NCBI GenBank assembly: GCA_010645155.1
Contig: CM021318.1
Span: forward strand, 803,328 to 867,327
Direction: 5' to 3'
Length of the DNA: 64,000 nucleotides
Source: Tigriopus japonicus
Lineage: Eukaryota > Arthropoda > Copepoda > Harpacticoida > Harpacticidae
Shown in pieces: positions 26,201-38,100 of this stretch. How positions within the stretch are numbered: the stretch's first letter is position 1; the number at the start of each line of letters is the position of its first letter. The translations under genes were made by a program, and so were the position numbers. Under the pieces are notes generated by a model. It was not told the origin of the DNA and made no database searches. It saw only the letters and a program-made list of their open reading frames with translations.

Positions 26201-29200
26201 GAAAGAGGGCGGTTAAGGATTTCCGATATTTTTACCTTTAGGGCACCTTTTCCGCAAGGCCCACTTCTCTTTTGGACTGACTGCGGTTGTTGGGCCGTTC
26301 GGTGGGATGGGGACGAGGGACGTGGGACGTGAGCACTCGGAAAGTTGAGAGAACGGCAAGAAATTGAAGCCCCTTGAGCTCGACCAGGTATTTTTTCTCC
26401 GCCTCTTTCAGCGACTGCTTTTTCACAGTACAAACCATAGTGAATATACTGTACATCTCAACACAAATGGCCGAGCGAAGATCCTATCAGGTTTGCTTTT
26501 GAAAAGATTCCCCAGGTCAATGAGCGATGATGAGAAAGGAGATTGCGTCAGTAGTGGAAACGAAACCCCCATGGGCGAAACCTGGTCTGACTTGGATTGA
26601 GTCGAACTGACTTGAGAGGGATTTCACCTTCTTGTCGTGAAAGCTGACACACATACATATGAATACTAAGTTGGGGATCAAAGAGTAATTCAATTCGACG
26701 GATTCTCTTTCACCGCTTCGAGCACTCGAGTAACTAACTTTCTCTACCAACTATATGAATGATATGATGCATGGGCGTACTAGAGGCACAAATGAGCCTC
26801 AAAATAAACTAACCCACCTCAATGAGAGAAAAAGACCTTGGCATCTCCGAATAATTACACTTGGATTAATTGCCCAAGCGCCTTTCTTTGATTGCCTTGA
26901 GGAACAAAAGCGCCCTTGATCGATTAATGATCCAATTCATCGTTCCACGACGAAATCTGGAGCTAAGTTTGACGTGAATCCACGAAAAATGTATGCGTCT
27001 GATCAATCTAGATAGATAGATATGGGTTCATCTGAAGATTTTTTTTGTATTTCAAGCCCACGGAGAGGACATTTTTTCCAATTCCGATTTCTTAAGGGCA
27101 ATCATGGTGAATTGAGGGCCTTGAGACCTACTGTTCTTGTGTTTGAGTAGAATTTCCAGAACTCTCATAGGAGCACTTACTCGTAAGTCACATTGGAAAT
27201 CTGGAAAGTCCATTAATCTCTAACATGATGATTGTAAAATTGTGCTCTGGATCAAAAGGGATCATAAATGCACTCAGATTAAGTATTTGATTTCAGATTT
27301 GATTTCGGCCAGGCAGACAAGCTCAAAGATTCGTGCTAGTTATCTAACTTTGATTGATTCAAGTAATCCGAAAACAAATATGCTCTTTAATCCCTTTATA
27401 CTTTGTCAATATTGCAGTAGATATGATTTGATCGTATAATGGATCTATTGCAAACATAAAGCGTCTTACATGTGAAAGTTGAAAAATAATTCAAAATAAT
27501 AATCTTTATTGCGATATTTCTATCATTGAACAGTATAATGTACAGTTTTAGTTTATAGAGACGTAAATATTTTTTCTTATGGAGAATTTGTCCTTGGGGA
27601 CGGTCCTTTTCATGGGTGGTTCTCACGAATAAAAATATTGTACTATAAATGTTCAGGGGAAATTTGGACAACAAATGCACTCTGAATTTGCCCAAGTATT
27701 TTTGTTACTGCTAAAGAGAGTACATAGTTTTGAGGGACGATGAACACCTACGAAATACCTTTTGTCATAAACATCGTCCTCGAATATCTTAATAATAAGA
27801 TTTGGTAACACATGCAAACATATTGCAGCACCTTATTTTTCATGTGTCTTCTTTATGTATCCCAAAAATAACTGTTGACAAACATATGGGCTCCTCAACA
27901 AAATGGTGTCAGAGTTACTTAGACCATCATTTGTAACATCGCAAATCAAAATTCTGTCCTTTATTCTTACCATGCATATGACGTATTTATACTGTTGGCA
28001 TTTCAACTTGTTTGAGGTTTTTGAATGTTCGTTATCCACTAGGTTTACTATCCTTCAATTTATCTAAAATAACCAGCTTGATTTTCTTGATAAAGCGGGG
28101 TAACTGAAAACTGTAGACAAAGCAAGGTGCTTTTGTTTTGAAATTGTTTTCCTTTCGATTATACGATGAGGAATGAAAAATTCAATAAAGGAAATAGATT
28201 TGTAACTACAAAAATCTAGAATTGATAAATCAAAGAGGGTCTTTTGTTGAAATTTTTCCCGTTTTTTTGGTCAAACCTCATTCTCCATGGGGCTTGTCTG
28301 GTCTTGGTTTCGGTCACCTTGAACGGAAACGAAATTTGGAACAAAAGTGATTTTCAAATCATTACCACAGGCAACACATCTAACTGTAACTACATGTAGC
28401 TTACATTTTAGACTTACTCAAAGGTTCTTCAACTTTGTACCTCCTAGATTGTATAACTATTTCCTTTGTTTGATGTAGAACCTAATTTTCCTCAAATACG
28501 TTTAGGCGAAGCACTTGCCATATGGAATGTTAAAGTTTATTCAATGCTAAGCAGCAAACTTATTCCCTCAAATGAATTCAAACAATAAAATGTATAAATA
28601 ATTCCGATTCAAGAACTAGCGTATAAGATTATTCCGTTTGCTAAATTTACTTCGAGTGGTGAACCGAAAGAGACCTTAAACGGAACTGAAAGAGTCTGAC
28701 CAAAAAACAAACAAAGACACGTTTTTTTGAATTGCACAGTAAAAACAAAGCAACACTTGGATGTCAAACACTATAATTTTCAAAATCTCATGTCGCAAAT
28801 GAATTTCGAGACTAATCAACCGTCATCTTTGCTCAACATTTTGCCAAAGAAAATTACGCCTTCCAAAAATGCTCAAATTGAAGCTCGATTTCCTACTATG
28901 ATGGGGAACTTTCTCCAGATATAAGCCACAAATGGTTCTTAAATGGCTCATATCCGTCTTGGGTATTCTTTCGGTTCCAGTTTCCTGCAGTATGTCGACG
29001 TTTGAAAAATACTCAATACTACTCCAAATCAACCCCCATATTTATAATGCATTTTCTCGATAAAAACAACGAATTATCGGTTTATAATGAACGAAGTCAG
29101 CCATCAATCAGTGCTGGAAATTTCATACCCAGAATATCATTATGTTAAAGAAGTTTTTGGATATTTGTTTTGTCAACAATCAAGGCTTCGTTCGTTGGTC

Positions 29201-30299
29201 TGTTTTTTTATGGAAAGAGATATTTCCGAGGATCTCCCTAAAGTGCTTACTCGGCTCGTTTGTTCCTAATATAGAAATAAACGTAAACAATAGCATCCTA
29301 ATGGCCAAGAAAAGTTCGTCGTCAGAAATAGAAAGATATTGGATGGACATCTTGCCACAAAGTTACGTGTAAAACAATGGGAGCAAAAGTTACCCATCGC
29401 TGATTGGGGCCAAGAAGCGGCAAGTTCTCAACTTTCTTACCTTCCCAGGACTTTGGAAAGCACCAACCGCAAAAGAACTCGCACAAATACTCAATATTGA
29501 CAAGTCACGGACCAAACAGATAATAATCCCAGGAACGGGAACACAAAAAGATGTTGGAAGTTTCCGGACAACGATGTGTATGTGTGTGTCGTTCTTTCCA
29601 AGTCTTTCGTCAGGAAGAGAGAAGTACACACGCAGATGGACTCTTTTAATCTGGCAAGAATCGCTCGGAGGCTCCTTGTTCCATGACTCCAAAGGCCATC
29701 TTTGCCAGAGAAAACACAACAAAAGTGATGAGGAGGCGAAGAAGGCGAAGGCGACGCACGACCAAGACCAACCCGAAGCTATCTCTGTTATCATTGGCCA
29801 ATCAAGGCCTGACATCAGCCAAGACCATCTGGCGTTCTTTATCTTTCCCTTTTTTCCTCTCTTGGGCCTTCATCGTCGTCTCTTTTCCGATTATGAGAAA
29901 CGAGACGAGGTTGGAGGCTGAAGGGACGTGTCTCTAGATACGAACTGTAGACAGGGTGTGTATGTAACTGTGTATGTACTATGTTTTACGTTGCACTACA
30001 CGGGAGCCCCGTTCCAGAGGAGTTCAGTGGAACACTAATGGATGCTGGTTGTGCTTGGATGGGCCCTTTGCTTCCGTTCTGAAAAGACTTGGAACGATCA
30101 GCTCTCATTTCCGAAGAGGACACGACGACGATTGAGTTGCTTTTGTTTTAGTTGTTTTTGGGCAGGCATTGAGAAGACGCAGAGGTTAGTGGATGTTGCA
30201 TGATCGAGATTGCTTCCGAGATTTTGGTTGGGAAACGGTAATATGGCTGGGCTTCAGTACTTATTACAATAACACCTAACTGAGATCCCTGTGAAAGAG
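23202..30299. other. Gene-poor region upstream of the distal PDE1 start
   Basis: No supported gene. The stretch 23.2-23.7 kb should contain the 5' UTR and promoter of the distal PDE1 exon and has GA-rich tracts at 23570-23590 and 23641-23656. A CT-rich tract sits at 25030-25065 and CGT repeats at 25820-25840. Between 27.2 and 29.4 kb the DNA is very AT-rich. Good minus-strand donor-like sites occur near 26235 (AAAG|gtaaaa) and 29440 (AAG|gtaaga), but three overlapping frames are open at the first and none is recognisable at the second. These could belong to noncoding first exons, which cannot be decided here. Confidence 0.45.
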
Positions 30300-30530
30300 A
30301 TTGTTTTTTTCTTGGATTGTGGAACCTAAGGTCGGAGGGTTGAGCCTCTCCCAGCTAACAAAGCCAGACATCACATCGTCCAATTTATCCGATAGGCAAT
30401 CTCATGTCCGGTATCAGAATGGTTCTCCGCCTGTGGGTCTAAAAGTTTCCTTTGATAAGGTCGGAGAGGACATTCGAACCTGGGACTTCTATCACCATTG
30501 GAAACTGCGCTAACCACGACACCCTATTTC
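30300..30530 (-). mobile_element. tRNA-derived SINE (or tRNA pseudogene with body)
   Basis: On the minus strand a pol III promoter pair is visible: A-box-like GTGGTTAGCGCAG at 30517-30505 and B-box-like GGTTCGAATGTCC at 30480-30468, spaced as in a tRNA. About 150 bp of non-tRNA body follow, then an A-rich end (minus strand AAAAAAAC at about 30310-30302). The acceptor stem does not pair well, so a functional tRNA is unlikely. I see no flanking target duplication and no second copy in this window. Confidence 0.6.
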
Positions 30531-31467
30531 CTCCGTGTTATGAACTCGCAGCAATATTATCATAGAAACAGTCAATAGACAAGTGTAGTAAACGCATTTG
30601 TTGTTATTGAAATAATAACAGATAGCGATATTTTTGTATTTTATGGCACAAAAATAACGCGTGTTTGAAGTGCAATATATTTTGATCCTTACTGCCTTCA
30701 TGTTTTACGTCTGTGTTGTGTGCTCTCTGAAGGACAGAAAACATCTGCTACAAGCATAAAACTAACTTTTGTGTCGCCGATCATCCTTACTTTTCTCCAT
30801 TAGCCTTAGGTAATAGTATGTTTTAAATTGTTCTTAACGAAGGAGTCATTCATTTGCCACTTTTAAGATATTGAGTAAGAAACACTCGAATCATGATTCA
30901 TTGCAGGATGCACAATCCTGCCCAATGGGGGAATAACTTGATTTTTATTGCATCATGTAAGTTTAGATCCAAGGGAAAAAGTTATAACTAGGGACAGGAA
31001 ATTTAAACGAATAAAACTGTCAAATTAAACGAAAAAAGACGAATAGAATTGCCTAATAAAACGAAAAAAAACTGAAAAAAAATGCTTATAAGACGTAAAA
31101 ATCGAATCAACTTCCCAAAAAGACGAATGACACTGGTTTATAAGAAATAAGACAAATTAAGTGCAAGTACAGACGAAAAAAGGCTTTTACAACTGCTCCC
31201 CCAAAATAGACGATGCCGGGGAAAAATCTGTCTGCTTGTGCAAAAACGGCGAAATCTAGAAAATTTAAAAAAGGATGTAATTAATGGGCAAGAGATTTTC
31301 GGTAGTACATATGTCAAATAAAAACCAAGAGTTCAAAAATGCCTCTTTTTAAGGAGCGTTTCCTCTAGAGCTGAAGTCAGATATGCAGATACATTCATAG
31401 TTCTCATGGTCAGAAAGCTTTTTCAGCCGGAAGTAATAGGAAGCAAATAGTCACGGTTGAAGGATCA

Positions 31468-32690
31468 ATGGAACAGTGTAATCCAGGTTTGTAGCCGCTT
31501 TTTTAAATGTTGCGCTGGGGCCTCGCTCCCACTTTTTTCCGCCTGTGGTAGCTTGGAAAAAGTGTAAGTGGTTCAGTTAAAAAGTGATTAATCAGACTTG
31601 TGTTAAACCTATTGTCAAAATGAGCACAGAATTGACTAGGGTAGAGACATATGTAAGTCATCAAACAACCGATCTCAAAATTGGTTGGTGAAATGTTGAG
31701 CATTTTGGGATCTAAAACGATGATCTCCAGTTCTTGACTGCATTCAGTGATGGCAAATGAATGAATGTCGTGCTTCTGCCACTAGGCAAAAATACTTGCA
31801 GAAAATGGCAGAACTTCATGCAAAAGAGGGAAGACCTTCTCCAACTAATCAACTGAGCTTTTTGAGCCCTAACCATTCCTTCTCAAATTAATTTTGGATC
31901 TTCAACATAGGATGAAATACTGGCGTTTGTAGCAAGGTTATTAAGAGGGGCAATGAAAATGATGGAAAAGAGCAGACCAACAATGGAACTTTGTGGAATG
32001 AAGAATTTTAAATCAAGGTTACAAAAATCGCCACTAGATGGAGCCAAAACAGGGCCAAAATCTCTTGATTGCAGATCTATCCTCAACTTACACTTGTTGC
32101 CAAAATTGTAGCTTCCATCTGAAAGTGGATTTCTCTTTATATTTCAAGTCTTTTAGAGCTCAGCTACAACATTATTGTGTTCAAAAATCAAAAAGCCATG
32201 CTGAGTAATCACAAATTACGGCCAAAGACTAAATGGAAGCGCCCACAACTGTTTCTACCTCAAGATGGCACTGATTGTCATTTTCTCTTTGATTGAAGCT
32301 TAACTTTGTTTCCTTAAGAAGGCTTGCTCTGATGGTGAGTTGGTCATTTTGAGAACAAGAGAACGCACCCAGGTAGGATGTGCTGAGGACATGCTAAGTC
32401 ATGTGAGAGCCATCTAGGTGAAGCAAGTGTGTTTTTTTAAATTGTTCATGCCACTCAATGATCCTTCAGCCTCAGGATTTGCTTCCTTTCACTAATGAAG
32501 CTTTCAATCCCACTCTGGACCTTACCCTGCTTCCCACTGTTTAAGTTGATGAAGCAAGACCATGATTATGCACCTTATCAAAGGTCATGGTAAAGTCAAG
32601 ATAAACTACATCAACTGGCTGATGACTCAATAGCTGAGTTTATATACCCTGTGACAACTTGAGTCGTTACAGAAATTTTATGTTACCACA
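31468..32690 (-). pseudogene. Degenerate CR1/Jockey-like LINE reverse transcriptase relic
   Basis: Minus-strand RT motifs appear in order but broken by stops and frameshifts. Motif A reads PVDVVYLDFTMTFDKV at about 32620-32570, like the family's VDVVYLDFSKAFDKV. The PQGS-type region and active site follow at about 32010-31890, with IPQSSIVG and SSYVEDPKLI in place of VPQGSILG and SYADDTKLV. The catalytic Asp pair is therefore altered. Positions 31718-31468 are an inverted copy of 34235-34487. Confidence 0.7.
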
Positions 32691-32696
32691 CGCCGT

Positions 32697-32738
32697 TGGT
32701 TTCATTTGCAAACACGAAAGTGTTTGCAAATGAAACCA
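32697..32738. repeat. Perfect 19-bp hairpin with GAAA loop
   Basis: The left arm 32697-32715 and right arm 32720-32738 are exact inverse complements of 19 nt, separated by GAAA. It lies immediately upstream of the minus-strand LINE relic. It could be part of an element end or a transcribed stem-loop; no further support is visible. Confidence 0.85.
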
Positions 32739-33229
32739 CTCTCTTCGACAACAGAAGCCCACATGTCATGAAACAAAACGTCTGATGTTGAGGACGCACA
32801 AACCATTGACTACTTTTTTGAAAGTTTGGGAAGTGTTCAGGTCCTTAACAATGTTTCAAAGATTCCATGAACATCCTCCACATTTTCTACACAACTTATG
32901 TGAAGAGGATATCATAATCGAAAATGCATCCATTCCCAAACCTATTTTGTCAGATATTTTTTGCAAAAAAGACGTACAGCTGAAGATCATCACATCTAAG
33001 TCTAAAAATATCAACGTTTCGTCGTCAATCATTGACCTCTAAAAACAGGGATGAGTGGTAATTTTAGAGGGTGGAGGTTTGGGCTAAATTCACTGCCATC
33101 ATGAACAAGGTCATCTACAGGGTGTACCATTTGAAAACTGGCCTAGGAAAGTATATTTGAGTAAAATATATTTTTCTGAGAAGCACCTTGTCAATGAAAT
33201 TCACCAAGTAGAAGCAAGAATGCATAGAA

Positions 33230-34046
33230 TGCATCTCCTTGACTTCTAAGTATCAGAAGGCCAAAAAGCTGGATCTTAGTATGCCTCTTTTTAATCCATT
33301 CTCAGTTTTGAAATGTTTCTTTTTGGGGGGGCAAGATTATTTTAACATTTTTAATTTGCAGGAAATGTTGCTCCCTCCTTTTTGGGATCTCAATTCTTAT
33401 CCACTTTCCAATTGTAATGGCTTCCATGAGAGAGAAAATAGTAAGGTGCAGGTTTCAAGTTGCTATATGCAGTTTTTAGTCATTTTTTATATATGAGAAA
33501 AAAGAAATCAAAGATTTAAACTCAAAATGGACAAATACAAATGACATCAGTATTGCTTTACCCTCAAATTCGAAATATAGAAGTTCATGTCATTTCCTTT
33601 GCTGTTTTAAGGTTTCCAGCTATTGTATTAGTCATTTTTAATGTTTTCATACGCTGTATGTAGGTCTTTGAAGGCTTCGTTTTTTTGCCATTTATTTTTC
33701 AACCTTTGACATTTGATAATAAAAGCCAATCTTAGTGCCTTTATTGCAATACTGACAACTATATGGACAGATAGAAGGCACCTATGCAGAATGATTCCAT
33801 TGATATATTTTAGCCTATTTTCATTTTCTTTGTTCATTTTAATATGGCACACCCTGCAGACGCACTTTCTAAGCTCACTTATTGAGAAGCGACTCTATCT
33901 TGCTTATCGCGATCAGGAAAATTGAAATGTGCATACACCTGGCTCGCAACTGCTTGATGCTAATATGTCCAGTCGTACCGGTCGTACCCCAGATTTATGC
34001 ATCTCTTTGACTTCTAAGTATCAGAAGGCCAAAAAGCTGGATCTTA
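33230..34046. repeat. 49-bp direct repeat pair
   Basis: Positions 33230-33278 and 33998-34046 share 49 bp with one mismatch (core CTTCTAAGTATCAGAAGGCC). They lie 768 bp apart in the same orientation inside the 30981-35118 element. They may be duplicated ends of a nested insertion. Confidence 0.8.
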
Positions 34047-34234
34047 CGAGACATGAGATATATATCACGTAGTATTGGTAACATTAAAGGCCAACTCCTG
34101 CTAAAAATGACCAAAACTGGGTGTGGAATACTTTCAATTTGACAAAAGTAATGGCATGCTTATTCTTCAAGTCAGTGATTTGTCGCATAATTTACGAGTG
34201 TACAGTCGTACCCAATCAGTTATACCATTGCCTT

Positions 34235-34487
34235 GTTTTAGATCCCAAAATACTCAACATTTCATCAACCAATTTTGAGATCGGTTGTTTGATGACTTAC
34301 ATATGTCTCTACCATAGTCAATTCTGTTCTCATTTTGACAATAGGTTTAACACAAGTCTGATTAATCACTTTTTAACTGAACCACTTGCACTTTTTCCAA
34401 GCTACCACAGGCAGAAAAAAAGTGGGAGTGAGGCCCCAGCGCAACATTTAAAAAAGCGGCTACAAACCTGGATTACACTGTTCCATT
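34235..34487. repeat. About 250-bp repeat, inverted copy of 31468-31718
   Basis: The plus strand here matches the minus strand of 31468-31718 along the whole length with only scattered differences, including the end GCTACAAACCTGGATTACAC. It lies directly before the plus-strand RT fragment, whereas its partner lies after the minus-strand RT, so the two LINE relics are not a simple inverted duplication. Confidence 0.85.
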
Positions 34488-34493
34488 AGTGGC

Positions 34494-34970
34494 ATGTATG
34501 ATGTCAAGTCAGGTGTTCCACAAGGTTCAATTTTAGGTCCGCTCCTGTTTATTCTCTTTATTGCTCCTCTCCAGAAGTTTAGAACAAAAGTCAGTATTTC
34601 TTCATATGCTGATGATACAAAATTAGTTTGTGAAAGGAATGTTCAGGACTCAAAATTTTTAGTAGATGACTTGGAGAAAGTCTACTCTTGGGTTGGCGAG
34701 AGCAACATGGCATTGAACGGGATGAAATTCCGCACAATGACGTATGGGGCGTCAAAATTAGACGTTCCTCTCAAAGACAATGGAGGTTGTGATATTGAGC
34801 AGGTATCGTCCATGAGAGATTTGGGAGTTGTCGTTCAAGATGATGGAAAGTTTGATGAGCATATCCAGTTGAAAGTGGGGAAGGCATTTCAAACATGTGG
34901 CTGGATCTATCGCACTTTCAAGTCCAGATAGTATTACGATGCTAACTCTGTACAAGTCGATTGTTCAACT
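34494..34970 (+). pseudogene. CR1/Jockey-like LINE reverse transcriptase fragment
   Basis: A 145-codon open frame contains SGVPQGSILGPLLFILFIAP and SYADDTKLV, the conserved palm motifs of non-LTR retrotransposon reverse transcriptases with the catalytic YADD intact. It ends at a stop at 34929-34931. The expected continuation MLTLYKSIVQ follows in another frame, so there is a stop/frameshift, and the sequence then runs into the A-rich array at about 34980. Motif A, endonuclease and 3' end are missing. It is a dead fragment. Confidence 0.85.
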
Positions 34971-35118
34971 GCATTTTTGGCCAATTAAACGAGAAAAGAC
35001 GAAAAAAATGCCCGATTAGTTGAAAAAAAAGACGAACAAAATCCAAATTAAACGTAAAAAAGAATCGCGACGAATAAAGGTAAAAAAGACGAAAAAAGGT
35101 CCTGTCCCTAGTTATAAC

Positions 35119-38100
35119 CCAAAAGCTCACTGGAATAATGTTTTTGCACAACTATTTCACCACCTGAGTTATTTGAGTTTGAATGCCCCATTTTAACCCC
35201 CCCCCCCCCCTCAACACATTGTCTTCAATTAAGTATCACTGAAAGATGGCGTGGAATGTCAACCTGTCCCAAACATCACTGAAAGTATATTTCCCTTGTA
35301 CTTGGCGCAACAGAAAACATAATCCTAACAAAGCCCAAGAACATCCCATTGATGTGTTCAGGCCTTTGAGGCTCATTTTCAACTAGAAAGCCTTAGACCA
35401 TAGCCCATCTTAATGGGTCATCTAAATTAACTCTATTGAGGCTGATCTTATCCTCGTCTCGTTATTCACGAGCCCTGTCTTGTCGCAGAATGAATCTCCT
35501 GAAAACGAAGTCATTATTATTTCCTTTTCCCTTCGGAGATGATGGCCTTCCAAGGTTGTGCAGTACCATTTTCCCCATCCTTTTCAATCCCTTTGTTCCA
35601 GTGAACCTTTAGTTACTACCTTGAGAAACTTTGCGTGTTCCATACGTACACATCAAGGCGATGATGATCTTCATCAGAGTGTGTAGAACATAGACCATGT
35701 TGGTAGCATCCTATTTGTTGAGTTTGTTGTTGCCAATTCGTCGAGAAAAGTTTGCTTCTCGACCTGAACCTTTGTCGCATTGGGAACACGGCTCTCAATT
35801 ATGCGGGCGCACTTTACTTCATTGCATTTGCTCTACTTTGTTTTCCTTCTCGATGTCGATGGATGTACGTATATGTTTACTTCAATTTGATCAATCAAAA
35901 AACCGTATGGTTTGATCGGGTCGTACTTTTGAGAGGAAGTCTGATGAATTAACAATTGAAGGAAGTTTAATTTGCCAAGATTTTAGAGACGGATTGGCAC
36001 TGGGGTTCCAAATTTTAAGTACTTTGCAGGGGTCAACATACTTTGAGTGGATTTTACATTGTAAACCTTGGTTTCCTCAATAGTAGTTTATCAAGGACAC
36101 CGTCTTTATCGATACCAAATAGAATACATATTTCATGAGCTTGCCCGTGGTTAAAGTTTCTATGGAGTCTGACACAAAGACTGTCATAAATGGTGGTCCT
36201 GCCTTATAACTTGACATGTCAGAACAATTTGTCGATATTGATCGAGCAAGTTATCCTCAAATGGGATCGATCATATCATGAACCACCATTATGACGTCTT
36301 GGATTCTCAAGAAAAAAATCCGACTTGTGACACAATGATATGTTCTCGTGGAAAGCGGAGACCACGGAAAAATGAAATTGTGCACTTTCGGGAACCAGTT
36401 CAGTGGTCGATATACAATACACTTTAACGTTGCAGAAGTAATCAACCAAAAAAGGCTCAATATCATGAAGAATAGAGGCAGGATTTGTACTTTAGGAAAT
36501 TGATATTTCTTTCCATTGCAAAGGTGTTGAAAATAGTTTAGCCTTCATTATGAAGCCAAACAAAACACCCAGGTTTTTCTAATTGGAAATACGTATGAAA
36601 TATACCAATGTACAAGTAGGTACAATGGTAGTAGTAGGTACAAGGTACAATGACAAAATAGAAAGTGCAATCACTTCCGGGTTCTAAATTTAGAATGTTC
36701 CGTATTTTCATGTTTTTTGTCGAACGGAGAGGCCAGATTTTTTGGGGGGCGATGATGCTAGCTGAGGTCAAATTGATGCCAGAAAAATGCCAATGAGAAA
36801 ATGAAAAATTCAAGAAAAATGGTGGTTTTACAAGAAAAAATGAGGGAGTACGGCGGCTACATGTATATTAATAGATATTTGAACCTATCTCTTTAACTTA
36901 ATTTTGCTGAGATTGACACAAGATTTTTTTTTCCATTTTTTGTATCAAACTAGCTGAAAAAAATGAAATGAAAAACTTGTGAAATTAATCAAAAGTGGAA
37001 AGCAAAAATCGTCAGTCTTGTGCCTGTCAGTCATTTTCCAAAATGATAGTGTGAAAAGTGATTTTTTTAAAAGGGACAGCAAGACACGGAATATTTTTTG
37101 AGCAATATCAAATATCTTTCTCTTGAATTTATTAGGATTAATTTTAAGCTATTACCTGATACCGAACTACTGTGTTTTTAAAAAGTTGTTATTTCATCAA
37201 TTTGTGTTTAAGCTTTATCACAATTTTGTCAAAGTACCAATTGTAATCCATCAGTAGAGTAATTCTTTAAGGCATGTGATAAACTTGAATTGTGTTCATT
37301 GACATCATTTATTGTCATGCCTTTCCTGAAAGAAAATTTGAAATTTGTGATGCTTTTTTTCGAAACACGATTTTCATCCTATTTACAGACAAGTGATGGT
37401 ATTTGTTCCCGTCTCAGTTTGCAGGTAGACAAGGTCTTAGACCAGGAATTTGGGCACTTAGTCTACTGAATGACCTTGAATAATGAAGATCACCATTCTT
37501 CCAATTTTTGTCTGAGTTTGGAAAAATGGTTGAATCAGCTGTCCTTGAAACTCAAAATTAAATACTTTTTTGCAAGAAATGTTGAAATGATGCACAAAAA
37601 CTGTCAACGCTAGAGCCGTTGAAAAGGGCTAGAAAAATGCTAAAAACAGAGCAATGTTAATCAAATTTCTACCATGCTTTTGTCTATTAAAAAAGTGCTT
37701 GCTGGTCACCCTGATTTGTAACGCCTTTGATGAGATGTTTGAGCATACAGACCTTAAGATAGAGCTTAGCCAGCAAAATCTATTTTTGTCCAACCATCCA
37801 ACGTGGACAGTCTGTGATGTCTTCCAACATGCAAGAAGCTAAAATTCTTGATTAAAGGGAACCTTTTGATATCAAAATCATATGTAAACCATTTAGCTCA
37901 TTTGATAGATCAGCTTGGTGAAGATCCTCAAGCCTGCTCCAAAAGTATTTGCCTGTTATGTAAAAAGTTAATGTTAATTAGTGTTGAGTTTAAACAAGTA
38001 CGAATTGACTGACTGATAACCCGTTCTATGAAGAAGAACCTTTGGTTTGTTATTGAACTTCCATCAGAAACTGATTCCATCAGCTGATTGTTCTACTGAA

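Larger units (their letters stand above)
30981..35118. mobile_element. Composite element with 19-bp terminal inverted repeats
   Basis: The sequence GTTATAACTAGGGACAGGA at 30981-30999 recurs as a perfect inverse at 35100-35118. Just inside both ends are degenerate arrays of an AAACGAAAAAAGACGAA-like unit (about 31000-31215 and 34984-35098), both A-rich on the plus strand. The interior holds LINE relics in both orientations. No clear target-site duplication is seen. A related terminus lies at 63833 to the window end, so this is a repeat family. I do not know its class. Confidence 0.6.

Noticed and set aside
26182..26456. Possible PDE1 first exon with donor near 26235
   Set aside because: All three minus frames are open here. 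The phase-1 frame lacks an ATG and the ATG frame meets a stop right after the donor.
29390..29815. 141-codon minus-strand frame with an AAG|gtaaga site
   Set aside because: Hydrophobic, low-similarity peptide; the donor could serve a noncoding exon, but no acceptor partner can be chosen.
30468..30524. Functional tRNA gene
   Set aside because: A and B boxes are present, but the acceptor stem does not pair, so a SINE head or pseudogene is the better reading.
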